From assembly GCF_007741535.1 (NCBI RefSeq), contig NZ_CP036525.1, positions 1,240,001 to 1,304,000 on the forward strand: a stretch of DNA of 64,000 bases, written 5' to 3'. The DNA comes from Rubripirellula lacrimiformis. GTDB taxonomy: Bacteria; Planctomycetota; Planctomycetia; Pirellulales; Pirellulaceae. Position numbers and translations under genes: made by a program. Under the pieces are notes generated by a model. That model was not told the DNA's origin. It worked only from the letters and a program-made list of their open reading frames with translations, and did no database searches. This document shows, one piece after another, positions 46,677 to 56,200 of this stretch (positions are counted from its first letter, which is position 1; the number at the start of each line of letters is the position of its first letter).

Positions 46677-47633
46677 CTACATCCGGTTGCTGGTGCCCTT
46701 GGTCAGCGCCATGAAGGCGGATTCCAGGTCCAGTTCTTCTTCGCTGAATCGACGCAGATCGATGTCGTTTTGCATCAACAGCCTGGGCAAATCGCTGTAG
46801 TCCGTAACGCCGCTCTTCAGGATGATTCGCAACGCGTCGTCGCCCATTTCGCAGCCCTGCACTTTTTCGTGCTTGCGAAGCAGTTCGTCGATCGCGGACA
46901 TCTTTTCGCGATCTTGTGGTTGAATGACCAGCACGGTGTGTTCGCGAACCATGCGGATCACTTCTGCCTTGGTGGCGTTCTGTTTCAGTTCGCCCTTGTC
47001 GATGATCCCGACCTTGTTACAGACATCGGCCAGTTCCGGCAGAATGTGGCTGCTGACGATGATCGTTTTTCCCATCGCCCCGAGTTTGCGAAGCAGGTTT
47101 CGCATTTCGATCCGAGCGCGTGGATCCAACCCGGAAAGCGGTTCGTCCAACAACAGGACCTGAGGGTCGTGAAGCAGCGTACGGGCCAGCCCTAGTCGCT
47201 GCGTTTGGCCGCGCGACAGAGTGTTGGCGTACGCGTCGCGTTTGAAATCCAGGTCGACCACGTCCAGCATCTCGTCCACGCGTTTGCGTCGCGCCTCACC
47301 TTTGATGCGATACGACGCCGCAAAAAATTCCAAGTATTCGACGACCGTCATATCGTCGTAGACACCAAAGAAGTCGGGCATGTAGCCCACCAGCCGGCGA
47401 ATTTCTTTGGGCGCCGTGTGCACGCTATGGTTGCAAACGTAGGCTTCACCCCAGCTGGGTTCCAGCAACGTTGCGATGATCCGCATGGTCGTGGTCTTGC
47501 CAGCACCGTTGGGACCAATGAATCCGAACAGGTCGCCGGCTTGCAGGTCCAGGTCGATGGATTTGATGGCGAATGCATCGCCGTACTTTTTCGTCAGGTC
47601 GACAGTCTTGATCACGGGCTTGTTGTCTACCAA
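46677..47633 (-). CDS. ABC transporter ATP-binding protein
   Basis: A complete ATPase subunit: Walker A GPNGAGKTT, Q-loop region GYMPDFFGVYDD, signature LSRGQTQRLGLARTL, Walker B VLLLDEPLSGLDPRAR and H-loop VSSHILPE. The C-terminal extension (about 215-318) is typical of ATPases of ABC-2 type exporters. Starts with TTG at 47633 or GTG at 47615; not decidable. It lies 15 bp after the large membrane protein and is most likely its partner. No ABC permease is encoded nearby. Confidence 0.92.
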   Translation of the reverse strand: MVDNKPVIKTVDLTKKYGDAFAIKSIDLDLQAGDLFGFIGPNGAGKTTTMRIIATLLEPSWGEAYVCNHSVHTAPKEIRRLVGYMPDFFGVYDDMTVVEYLEFFAASYRIKGEARRKRVDEMLDVVDLDFKRDAYANTLSRGQTQRLGLARTLLHDPQVLLLDEPLSGLDPRARIEMRNLLRKLGAMGKTIIVSSHILPELADVCNKVGIIDKGELKQNATKAEVIRMVREHTVLVIQPQDREKMSAIDELLRKHEKVQGCEMGDDALRIILKSGVTDYSDLPRLLMQNDIDLRRFSEEELDLESAFMALTKGTSNRM

Positions 47634-47648
47634 TGGGTGGAAAGGTGA

Positions 47649-50051
47649 TTATCGACGCGACGTCGTGGTGACCGGCAGGATCACGCGGATCATGGTCAAC
47701 TGATCGCCGGTGGGCGTGAATGATTCGTCGGTATCCGAAACTTGGATGGATGTCAGCGGTTTGTCGACGCTGCCGAACAAGATACAGCGATCATCGCCCA
47801 GCGTTTGGCTGAGGTCCAAGTGGGCCAGCGGGCTGTTTTCTAGGTTCGTGTACTGGGAACCGCCGGTCGCGTTGTGGAACATCAACATCTCGGCGATCCG
47901 CTGCATGCTGTTCTTGGACGTCGGGTCCCAGGCCTGTGTTTCCGTTGAACTTTCCAACGCCTTTTGGCGGCTAAGCAGCCAGCGGAAATTCTTTTGTCGC
48001 AGTTTGTCCAACAGCGGGATGCGTTCGCCTGCACGCAATCGGGTCGGCAAAATGTAAGCCCAGTTACGAAACACGAGTTTGCCATTCAACAAATCGAATG
48101 GCAGCGGGTTGACCAAGCCACCCTGCAACAATTCGCTGCCGGGACGACGCTGGACTTCGACCGACGTTGTCAGTTCAGGAGTGAACGTCGTGTCGCTGAG
48201 GAACCCTTTGCTGCTGCGGGGCGCCAGCGGTAACTGTCGCAGCGAACTGGTTCGGCCCAGCTTGCTGCCCTGGAACAGCACCTGATAGATCGGCAGTCGC
48301 GAATCTTCGATCGATATCTGAATCCCACCAAAGGGTTCGCCCGGATATCCAAAGGGGGCTGTCAGCGATCGGCGAATCTGCGGGGCAATCGAATTCAGTT
48401 CGGCCGATGGGGTCACTGCGATGTCGAACAGGGACGCTTCGTGGGTGTACAAGTAGTTGACGGAGTAACCGCGGCCAACTTGGCTGATGGTGTCAACGTC
48501 GACGATTTCAATGCGATTGCATCGCACGGTGCGGCCGATTGGATCGGCGTTGGTGGGCGAGGCTGTGTTGTCGGGATCAACAGCCGACGACGCGTCGGTT
48601 GCTTGCGCCGTCATTGGCATCACGGTCGACTGCGACGCCAGCAGGACCGACAACCCGATCGCCATGACGGGGAAGCTGATCCATCCCAACATCGGTTTGC
48701 CAAACACACGGTTGATCAGAAAGTAATCCAGTGGACCAATCGCTGCGATCAAAGCCATCACCGCTAGCGATAACACCGAAAACTTGAACTGTCGTTGGAT
48801 TGGGAATCGGTCCAGGATCGCTCGCGTCTGTCCGGCCAAATCGTTGTAGGCGGTCGCTTGGATCGCACTTTCTTGTGCGAGTTCATCGGGGTTGATCGTG
48901 GATCCGGTCAGTCGGCTGATCAAGTCCAGTCGTTCTGGCCAAGCAGCAAACGAAGGCGTTTCCAGATCAGCGACGACAACCGTAACTGTGCCGAAGCCGA
49001 TGGAATAGCGAACCGCAACCGGCGTGCTGATTCTTCGTTGGTTGCGACCCAGGATCAACACTTCGCCCTGATCCTTTGGCAGCCGCACACCGTCGAACGG
49101 TTTCAGCGGTGTTTGGCTTGACGTGTAGGTTTCGATGCTGGCGGGGTCGATCTTTGTCAGGGCAATCGATTCCACTGGCAGCTGTTCTCGCAGCCAAGGT
49201 GCTGACCGAAGCAGATCAGCGGATTTTTGGCCCAAGGTCACAAAAACTTTTCCGCCACCGATGACCCAATCGGCCAGCGCCTGTTGTTGGTCGAGGTTCA
49301 ATTGTCCTAGGAACTCGCTGCCGGCGGCGTTGATCACGATCATGTCGATGCCATCGAGGCCCAGAACCGATTCCGGCATCGACTCGGGTGACTTCGGCAA
49401 CGTGACGGCAATCGAGGCGTCACGATCGAGGATTCGGTTGACGCCGATTTGATCGATGCCCATCGGGTCGCCCAGCACCAAAACCCACGGCATCGAAAGC
49501 GGGATCATCGCGGGGCCACGCGATGGAGCCCCGATCGTTGGCAAGCGAGTGCTTAAAATCGGTTTCGCATCGGTGCCATCGTCTTCCCCGCGTAGGACAA
49601 GCGGAGCCGCTTCGGATCCGGGAATGACGTACGTCCATTCGTATCCGGTGTCCGAAGTTCGGTCTTGGCGGTTGGGGGTGTATTCGACCTGAACACCGTC
49701 GCCATCGCGGGTTTCGATCGACGCGATCGCCAGTGAAGATGGAGTGCGAATTCCTACCCAGCGGCCAACGCGATAGTGGCCGTCGATGCCGACGTGGTGC
49801 TTGGATTCGGCTGGCTTGGATTCGGCGGATGACGAATCCGAGGATGCGGACGCTGCGTCGGCCGCCTTGGCTGCCAAAAGTCCAGACGTGGATCCCAGGC
49901 TTGCCAAGGCCACCATCATCAGCAGGAAGCGTGTGCAAGTTCGCCATGGGGCGATCGATCCATGCGAGGCTGGACGCGGGCCATGCGGAGCTGGACGCGG
50001 GCCATGCGGAGCTGGACGCGGGGTGGCGGTGATGGCGGGCAAAAGTGGCAT
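47649..50051 (-). CDS. Large membrane protein, partner of ABC ATPase
   Basis: An 800-residue protein of no named family that I can assign. After a 20-odd residue repeat-bearing N-terminus comes a signal-anchor (LLMMVALASLGSTSGLLAA), then a large soluble region with a beta-sandwich start (YRVGRWVGI) and a Rossmann-like segment (DMIVINAAG, DWVIGGGKVFVTLG) resembling the glutamine-amidotransferase-like part of gliding/ABC accessory proteins (GldG-like). Two transmembrane helices follow around residues 425-475 (FSVLSLAVMALIAAIGPLDY, WISFPVMAIGLSVLLAS), and the last 320 residues are outside. The ATG at 50051 is chosen over a TTG at 50072. Confidence 0.75.
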   Translation of the reverse strand: MPLLPAITATPRPAPHGPRPAPHGPRPASHGSIAPWRTCTRFLLMMVALASLGSTSGLLAAKAADAASASSDSSSAESKPAESKHHVGIDGHYRVGRWVGIRTPSSLAIASIETRDGDGVQVEYTPNRQDRTSDTGYEWTYVIPGSEAAPLVLRGEDDGTDAKPILSTRLPTIGAPSRGPAMIPLSMPWVLVLGDPMGIDQIGVNRILDRDASIAVTLPKSPESMPESVLGLDGIDMIVINAAGSEFLGQLNLDQQQALADWVIGGGKVFVTLGQKSADLLRSAPWLREQLPVESIALTKIDPASIETYTSSQTPLKPFDGVRLPKDQGEVLILGRNQRRISTPVAVRYSIGFGTVTVVVADLETPSFAAWPERLDLISRLTGSTINPDELAQESAIQATAYNDLAGQTRAILDRFPIQRQFKFSVLSLAVMALIAAIGPLDYFLINRVFGKPMLGWISFPVMAIGLSVLLASQSTVMPMTAQATDASSAVDPDNTASPTNADPIGRTVRCNRIEIVDVDTISQVGRGYSVNYLYTHEASLFDIAVTPSAELNSIAPQIRRSLTAPFGYPGEPFGGIQISIEDSRLPIYQVLFQGSKLGRTSSLRQLPLAPRSSKGFLSDTTFTPELTTSVEVQRRPGSELLQGGLVNPLPFDLLNGKLVFRNWAYILPTRLRAGERIPLLDKLRQKNFRWLLSRQKALESSTETQAWDPTSKNSMQRIAEMLMFHNATGGSQYTNLENSPLAHLDLSQTLGDDRCILFGSVDKPLTSIQVSDTDESFTPTGDQLTMIRVILPVTTTSRR
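49960..50022 (-). repeat. 21-bp coding minisatellite (3 units)
   Basis: CCATGCGGAGCTGGACGCGG(G) occurs three times in a row (49960-49980, 49981-50001, 50002-50022), the first with one swapped pair. On the minus strand it encodes Arg-Pro-Ala-Pro-His-Gly-Pro repeats ahead of the signal-anchor of the ABC-associated protein. Confidence 0.9.
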
Positions 50052-50108
50052 CGCGTTAAAAATGGGTGACAATGTCGAATCGGTCAGGAATACTTTAGTC
50101 GATCAAGG

Positions 50109-50453
50109 CTACGGTTTTTCCGACGACGGGCATTCGCAGACCAAACGTTTGCAGCCTGGGCAGCCGTGTCCGTACTTGGCCGAGAGTGCCGCATTCAAAT
50201 CCACGCCCGCCACGTTCGCGATGGTGGCCAACCAAGCGATGACGTCTGCGAATTCCTCGGCCAAATTTTCCTGATCGTCCCCGCGAAGGGCCGATGCTAG
50301 CTCGCCAACTTCTTCCATCAGCCACATGAAAGTGCCGTCGACGCCGCGGATAACGTCTTTTTCGTAATACATCTGATGGATGTGCCGTTGCAGGTCGGCA
50401 ATGGACAGCTCGTCACTCGATCGAGGGGGCTGAGAAGAATCGCTGGATGGCAT
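50109..50453 (-). CDS. MazG-like nucleotide pyrophosphohydrolase with a cysteine-rich tail
   Basis: A 114-residue protein of the MazG/all-alpha NTP pyrophosphatase group: the metal-binding glutamates are in WLMEEVGELASALRG and the EEFADVIAWLATIANVAGVD helix. The C-terminus ends GHGCPGCKRLVCECPSSEKP, four cysteines that look like a zinc knuckle and are not part of the core family. It would hydrolyse non-canonical NTPs to NMP. The ATG at 50453 is preferred; the open frame upstream of it is uncharacteristic. Confidence 0.87.
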   Translation of the reverse strand: MPSSDSSQPPRSSDELSIADLQRHIHQMYYEKDVIRGVDGTFMWLMEEVGELASALRGDDQENLAEEFADVIAWLATIANVAGVDLNAALSAKYGHGCPGCKRLVCECPSSEKP

Positions 50454-50655
50454 CGGGATCGCCTGGGCGGACGTTGAAAATGGATGGGGACGGCAAATGA
50501 GGCAATATTTGACGTGGTAACGTGAATACTTTGGCTGATTTTGGGCCAAACGCCCACAACCTATCCCGCTGCCCCATCCCACGGTAGTCAACTACAGTGT
50601 TTGCGGTCGTTTGGTTCCATCACATCTGTTCGCAACTCCGAAAATCTCTCCATCT

Positions 50656-51804
50656 ATGACTGAATCCAAGCCTTCGCCGAGCGAAAAACCCGCCGGGAAC
50701 GCTGGTTTTCATCGCTATCCCTTCTATTCACCCCGATTCTGGCACGGAATGCGTCCGGCGACATGGTTCGGGTTGCTACGCAGTGGGCGGTGCCGAATTC
50801 ATCCCAGCCGAATCGGGATTCTGATCGGGGTCACCATCGCGACCCCCTTCAATACGCTGATGGCGGGCATCCAGTGGCTGATTTTTCGGCGTCAGCTTGC
50901 CGAAGCCGAATTGCACGGTCCCCCGGTTTTTATCGTGGGGCATTGGCGAAGCGGGACGACGTTGTTGCACGAATTGATGGTTCGCGACGAGCGGCTGAGC
51001 AGTCCGTCGACGTACCAGTGCTTTGCCCCCAGCCACTTTTTGATTTCGCAGTGGTTCTTTCGGCGGTTCGCCAACTGGCTGTTGCCGGGCAAACGACCGA
51101 TGGACAACATGGCCGCCGGATGGGAACGCCCGCAAGAAGACGAATTTGCGCTGCTGACCTTGGGACTGCCATCGCCTTACCGCCGCATCGCGTTCCCCAA
51201 TGAAGGGCCGGCGGATATGGATTACCTGGACTTCGAGGGTGTTCCGCCAGCGGATATCAAAACTTGGCTGCAAGGTTTGCGATCGTTTCTGCTGCGCGTC
51301 AGCATTTCGACCGGGCGTCCGCTGATCATCAAGAGCCCGACTCACACCGGCCGGATCGCCCAGTTGGCTGCCGAGTTTCCAGATGCCAAATTCATTCACA
51401 TCACTCGTGACCCACGCGATCTGTATCCATCCACGATGCGTTTGTGGAAAGGGCTTGATGAAGTCCAGGCCTTGCAACAACCGGACGAATCGGATTTGGA
51501 CCAGTACGTCGTCGATTGCTTTCAGCGGATGTACGGCGCGTTCCACCGAGATCGCGATCAACTGCCCTCTGGCCGCTTGATGGACGTCCGTTACGAAGAC
51601 CTGGTTGCGGATCCCGTCGCCGTGCTGCGTAATATCTATCAGTCTTTGCACCTCAGTGACTTCGATGCCGTGTGCCCCGTCATCGAAGAGTGGGTGGAAA
51701 GCGAACACAGGGGCTATCAACCCAACAAGCACCAACTCGAACCGGCGACCGAAGCGATGATTCGCGGCGCATGGAAAGAGTATTTCGATCGGTACGGTTA
51801 TTAA
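50656..51804 (+). CDS. Sulfotransferase
   Basis: Transfers sulfate from PAPS to an acceptor. The 5'-phosphosulfate loop VGHWRSGTTLLHELM (about residues 94-108) and the 3'-phosphate region KFIHITRDPRDLYPSTMRLW (about 252-271) are both intact, and RYEDLVADP is the usual third block; this is the GT-independent bacterial sulfotransferase family. The acceptor (sugar, lipid or polysaccharide) is unknown. The ATG at 50656 is preferred over an in-frame start at 50611. A DUF1080 lipoprotein gene follows 3 bp after the stop, so the two are almost certainly co-transcribed. Confidence 0.9.
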   Translation: MTESKPSPSEKPAGNAGFHRYPFYSPRFWHGMRPATWFGLLRSGRCRIHPSRIGILIGVTIATPFNTLMAGIQWLIFRRQLAEAELHGPPVFIVGHWRSGTTLLHELMVRDERLSSPSTYQCFAPSHFLISQWFFRRFANWLLPGKRPMDNMAAGWERPQEDEFALLTLGLPSPYRRIAFPNEGPADMDYLDFEGVPPADIKTWLQGLRSFLLRVSISTGRPLIIKSPTHTGRIAQLAAEFPDAKFIHITRDPRDLYPSTMRLWKGLDEVQALQQPDESDLDQYVVDCFQRMYGAFHRDRDQLPSGRLMDVRYEDLVADPVAVLRNIYQSLHLSDFDAVCPVIEEWVESEHRGYQPNKHQLEPATEAMIRGAWKEYFDRYGY

Positions 51805-51807
51805 ACG

Positions 51808-53106
51808 ATGCGTCAACAACTTCGCTGCTGGATTCAAATTGGTTCGATGTCCGCACTGTTATTGGGCGTTGTGCCCGGTTGCAGTGGGAAGCCTGCCCCG
51901 GAATCGGCGGCCGTTCCCGTCGAAAAATCTGCGGAACAACCGCAGGTCGCCAAAGAACCGGCGCCGATCGCGCCGCAGGTCTACGAAGCCAGTGCCGACG
52001 AACTGCTGGCCGCCCGCCTGCCAGCAGACCAAGCCAGCGAAGGTTGGATTCGACTGTTCGACGGGCACACGCTGTACGGATGGGAGATTACCGGAGCGGC
52101 CAATTGGCGGATCGAAGACGGCAGCATCGTGGTCGATGAAGGCGCCAAATGCCTGCTTTGCACATCCATGCCCTGGCAAGATTTTGAATTGGAACTGGAA
52201 TACCAGGCCGACGCCGATACCAACAGCGGCGTGTTCCTGCGAACGCCCCTGGAACCCGAAGATCCGGCGTTGGACTGTTACGAAGTCAATATCGCGCCGG
52301 CCGATAACCCCTATCCCACCGCCGGACTGGTCAAACGCCAGAAAGCTGACCCGGTCAGCGAACCCGAGTCGGCTGACGCGTGGCGGACAATGCGGATGGT
52401 CTTGGACGGGGACCACCTGACGGTTGCCGTCGATGGCAAAGTCGTCAACGACTATACCGACAAGGTCGGTTTGGAAACCGGCCGGATCGGGCTGCAACAC
52501 AATGGTGGCCGGATCGCCTTTCGGAACATCCGACTAAAACCGATCGGGCTAAACAGCCTATTGAGCAAAGACTTGGACCAATGGACCAAGTACCCCGAAA
52601 TGCCCGGCAGCTTTACCGTCACTGACGATGGTGATCTGCATGTCCAGGGCGGACGCACGCAACTGGAATCCAAGCAGTCCTTCGGCGACTTTGTCCTGCT
52701 GGCACAGTACCAATTGGCCAAACCCGAAATGAACTCGGGGATCTTTTTTCGTTGCATTCCAGGTGACGAAATGATGGGCTACGAATGTCAGCTGTCCAAC
52801 GAAGTGAAAGACGGCAACCCGCTAGCGCCCGCCGATACCGGCACCGGTGGAATCTTTAAACGCCAAGACGCTCGCGTCGTCGCCGGTGATGCGGACAAGT
52901 TTTCGACTCTGGTCTTGGTCGTCCATCAGCAGAAGATTGCTGCCTGGGTCGAAGGAGTCCAAGTCAGCAATTGGTTCGACGACCGCAAAGCAGACGAAAA
53001 CCCACGACGAGGCCTACGCTTGGAACCCGGCACGATCATGATCCAAGGTCACGATCCCACCACCGACGCCAAGCTAAAGCAAATCGCCATCCGCGCGATC
53101 GAGTAG
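51808..53106 (+). CDS. Lipoprotein with two DUF1080 (3-keto-disaccharide hydrolase-type) domains
   Basis: The N-terminus has a lipobox-like VPGC with Cys25, giving a probable lipoprotein. Two consecutive concanavalin/laminin-G-like domains follow: about 75-250 (IRLFDGHTLYGWEITGAANW, DFELELEYQADADTNSGVFL, GRIGLQHNGGRIAFRNIRLK) and about 255-432 (WTKYPEMPGSFTVTDDG, NSGIFFRCIPGDEMMGYECQ, GTIMIQGHD). The pattern 'LFDGxxLxGW ... NSGVFLR ... IxLQxHGG' is DUF1080, very common in planctomycetes and described as 3-keto-glycoside hydrolase or sugar binding. It lies 3 bp after the sulfotransferase, suggesting a role in sulfated polysaccharide metabolism (inference). Confidence 0.9.
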   Translation: MRQQLRCWIQIGSMSALLLGVVPGCSGKPAPESAAVPVEKSAEQPQVAKEPAPIAPQVYEASADELLAARLPADQASEGWIRLFDGHTLYGWEITGAANWRIEDGSIVVDEGAKCLLCTSMPWQDFELELEYQADADTNSGVFLRTPLEPEDPALDCYEVNIAPADNPYPTAGLVKRQKADPVSEPESADAWRTMRMVLDGDHLTVAVDGKVVNDYTDKVGLETGRIGLQHNGGRIAFRNIRLKPIGLNSLLSKDLDQWTKYPEMPGSFTVTDDGDLHVQGGRTQLESKQSFGDFVLLAQYQLAKPEMNSGIFFRCIPGDEMMGYECQLSNEVKDGNPLAPADTGTGGIFKRQDARVVAGDADKFSTLVLVVHQQKIAAWVEGVQVSNWFDDRKADENPRRGLRLEPGTIMIQGHDPTTDAKLKQIAIRAIE

Positions 53107-53271
53107 CCGAAGCGGATACAGAAAGTCCATCACGCCACCCTGGCCCCGAAACCTGCTCAACCGTAGTGGACTTTGCTGGTGGGGGCCGTTTTCGGTTGGG
53201 GGGAATTCTGGCGAATCCGGTTACGAGGACACTGGGGGATTCTGACGAATCCCGTTTCGTTGTTTGGGAAC

Positions 53272-56200
53272 TCATTCAACAGTCCGCTGCATTAGGTCCT
53301 TGGGGAACTCGGCTGGCCAGTCGCCGGTTAATTTCATGTCGCGAATTTTGACATCCCGTTTCACTTCTCTTAGCAATCCTGGACGCGATGATTCCGCGAT
53401 TGGTATGTCCATCAGGGGTTTGTCATTCAATTGGACCTGAACGACTTCGCCTTCGCGTGTCATCGTGATGGTGTTCCATGACTCGTCATTGGGAACGTTG
53501 TCGGCGGCAATCGGTTCAGCCGGCGGATCCAGCTTGTCGTCACTGACAAAGTCCGTCGATGACAGATCATTGGTGATAGCGATCCAGGATGGTAGCGTGC
53601 CTTTGCGAGTCAGTTTCAGCGCCGTGCGTCCAATCGTAGGATGGACTTCCGTTTTATCCCACTGCCACCAGAACGAATATTCGATCGTATCGCCGTCCAT
53701 CAACGGACGTAGATATTCGATATGGGATTTAGGGTCAGACGCGTTGCTGGTTTCTAAAGATTTGTAAATCAGTTGGCCGTCTTGAACGAGCCATCTGGTC
53801 GTATCGTTTTCAAGCCCTTTGCGACGTGCCTCGGCGATCTCGCCGGCGTCTTGGTCGTGTCCGATCGGCAATAGCGGGTCGGCTTGGTAGCGGCCGATGG
53901 TCAGAATCCCCCAGCCTCGCAGCGTCGCGTCGATTGGATTGATCTCACTTGGGATCACCGGATCGCCTTTCACGCGAATGTTGTTGAACTTGGTCGTGCG
54001 ATCCATACGGTGCAAGATCGACAGCCAGGGAAACGACTCGGTTTTCAGGTCGGTGACGTAGTCATCACCGTTGCAGAAACCTACCACCTCGTTATCAGTC
54101 ACTTTCAGCCCTTCGGTGTTCAGATGATTGCTTTCAATGTTGGGAACTTTGACGTGCACCGACCTACCACCCATCGAGGCAATCAACGCCTCTTTCTTCC
54201 ATCCGTTGGGACGGTACAAGATGCCGCCATAGCCCATGTCCGATTCGCCCCAGTTGCCGTCCCAAATGTCGGCAGTGACTTCGAACGATCCCGTCACGGG
54301 AAAGCGAAGCATCAACAGCGTCAAGTTGTTGCCACTGGTGCCGCTGACCCATCCATCGTCATCAATCGCAAACATGGCCGGCAAACTCGGCATGTTGGAT
54401 ACTGTTCGCATCGGCAGGGTAACGGGAGCAAAATGTTTTAGTGGCGACTGAGTGCTCGCACCAGCTGCGCGTCCGACTCCGGCGAGGGCTCTGATGCGTC
54501 CCAATGCTGATTGGATCATGGGATGTTGCCCGCGAGTGGCAAACGGCAAAATTTTGTCCAACAGATCCGTGGTCTGTTTCTTGGATAGGCCTGCCGGGAT
54601 CGATCTTGCGATGAGGTGAGTGGCCAACATCGGATAACGAAGCAGTTTGTCATTTTTCTCAGGCTTGTTCGCGGCCAAGTCCGCGTCGATGGCCGCAAAC
54701 GTATCCGCTAGCGACGCGATCAGTTGACGTGATTGCGGTGTGCCGCCCTGCCCTGCCCCGCTCTGCGATTTCCGGATCTTTCGGTCGTCCAGTTCGATGG
54801 CAGCCAGACGAACCAGCGCTGCGGCGATATCAGCGTCGTCGCCTGGTTGCTTGCTGCGCGTCGCGATCGTTTCAGCGATTTGATCCGACTTTCCTAGTTC
54901 GGCGGCCACATCGGCCAGCATCAGCACGGTATCGACGGCGGGCAGGTCTGGCGAACAGGTCGGCAACGCTTGGATGTCGGCCAGACGCGGAGTTTGACGC
55001 TGCAGCATTTCCGGCGGCGTGTCGTAGCGAACAAACCCAGTCCAGTGGGCGATGGGATCATCAGCGGAATCGCCAAGTGTGATCCGTTGCAATACATCCA
55101 GCTGGTCCGACTTCGGAAGTTTTTGAATTCCCAAGCATAGTTTGCCGACCGTCAACGATTGCGGATCGGTCCCGTCGGCTTCGTCAGACGCGATCAATTG
55201 GCGAATGAACAACGGGATCTGCTGAGCCATGCCATCAGCCACCAATTCGTGCATGAATCCCTCCAACGCTCGCTGGACATATTCGTCGCGACGATCGTCG
55301 TCATAGTTGGCATATCTCGCTTCGATGGAATCCGATTCCATTTTCAAAATTTCGCCGAATCGGGTCGGTGATCCTCCTTGAGCGGAACTCTTTAGCATCA
55401 GCTTGCGCAGTTTGCTGGCGATACTGCGGTGTCGGTTGGACGTGTAGGAGTCCGATGCGATCAGGGCAACGGTGCGCTGCAACAGGTCGCTAACCTGGTC
55501 TGCGACTTCTGGTACCGGGATCACGGCATCTCCGGTTAACGGCCAAATGCATCCGAGCACCAGATTGATCGACTCGCTTTTACGGTACGAGTCTTGTTGC
55601 ATCTGGGACGTAATCGATGTCGGGCCAGCCGCCTGCGGTGCGATGGCATCTTTGTCGGGCAATACCGAATCCATGGCTTCGGTGAAACTGTTCAAGGCGG
55701 TCTCCAGCGTGGCAAAGTCATTCGCCGCCCAAGATGCCTCCACGATCGCTCGTGCCACCACCGCTTTCTCGGTCGTCGTTTCGATTCGCTGCTGCAATTG
55801 CGCGATCAACGATTTCGATTGTCCCGACTTGGCGGCGGCACGCGCCATTGCGATCGACGCAGACTGGACCTCGCCGCTGGTTTGGCTGTTGTCGTATCCC
55901 GTCGTCGAAACCATGCCTGTGGCGTACGGGAACACGGTTGCCGGGCGATGCTGTGGCAGAACGATCGAACGCAGCGAGTCGGTAATCAAGGTCATGGTTT
56001 CCTTGGACGGTTCCTGCGGCGGTTCATCGCCGTCGGATTTTCCGTCTTTGTCTGTTGCCGGATCGCTAGTGCCCAGTTCGAAACCACTGGCATCGGAATA
56101 CAGATCCACAATCTCGTTCACTCGTCGAACCAATTCACCCATCCCGCCGTCATCTCGGTTGTTCGAATTGACGTTCGATCGGGCGATCGTAAACGCGTCG

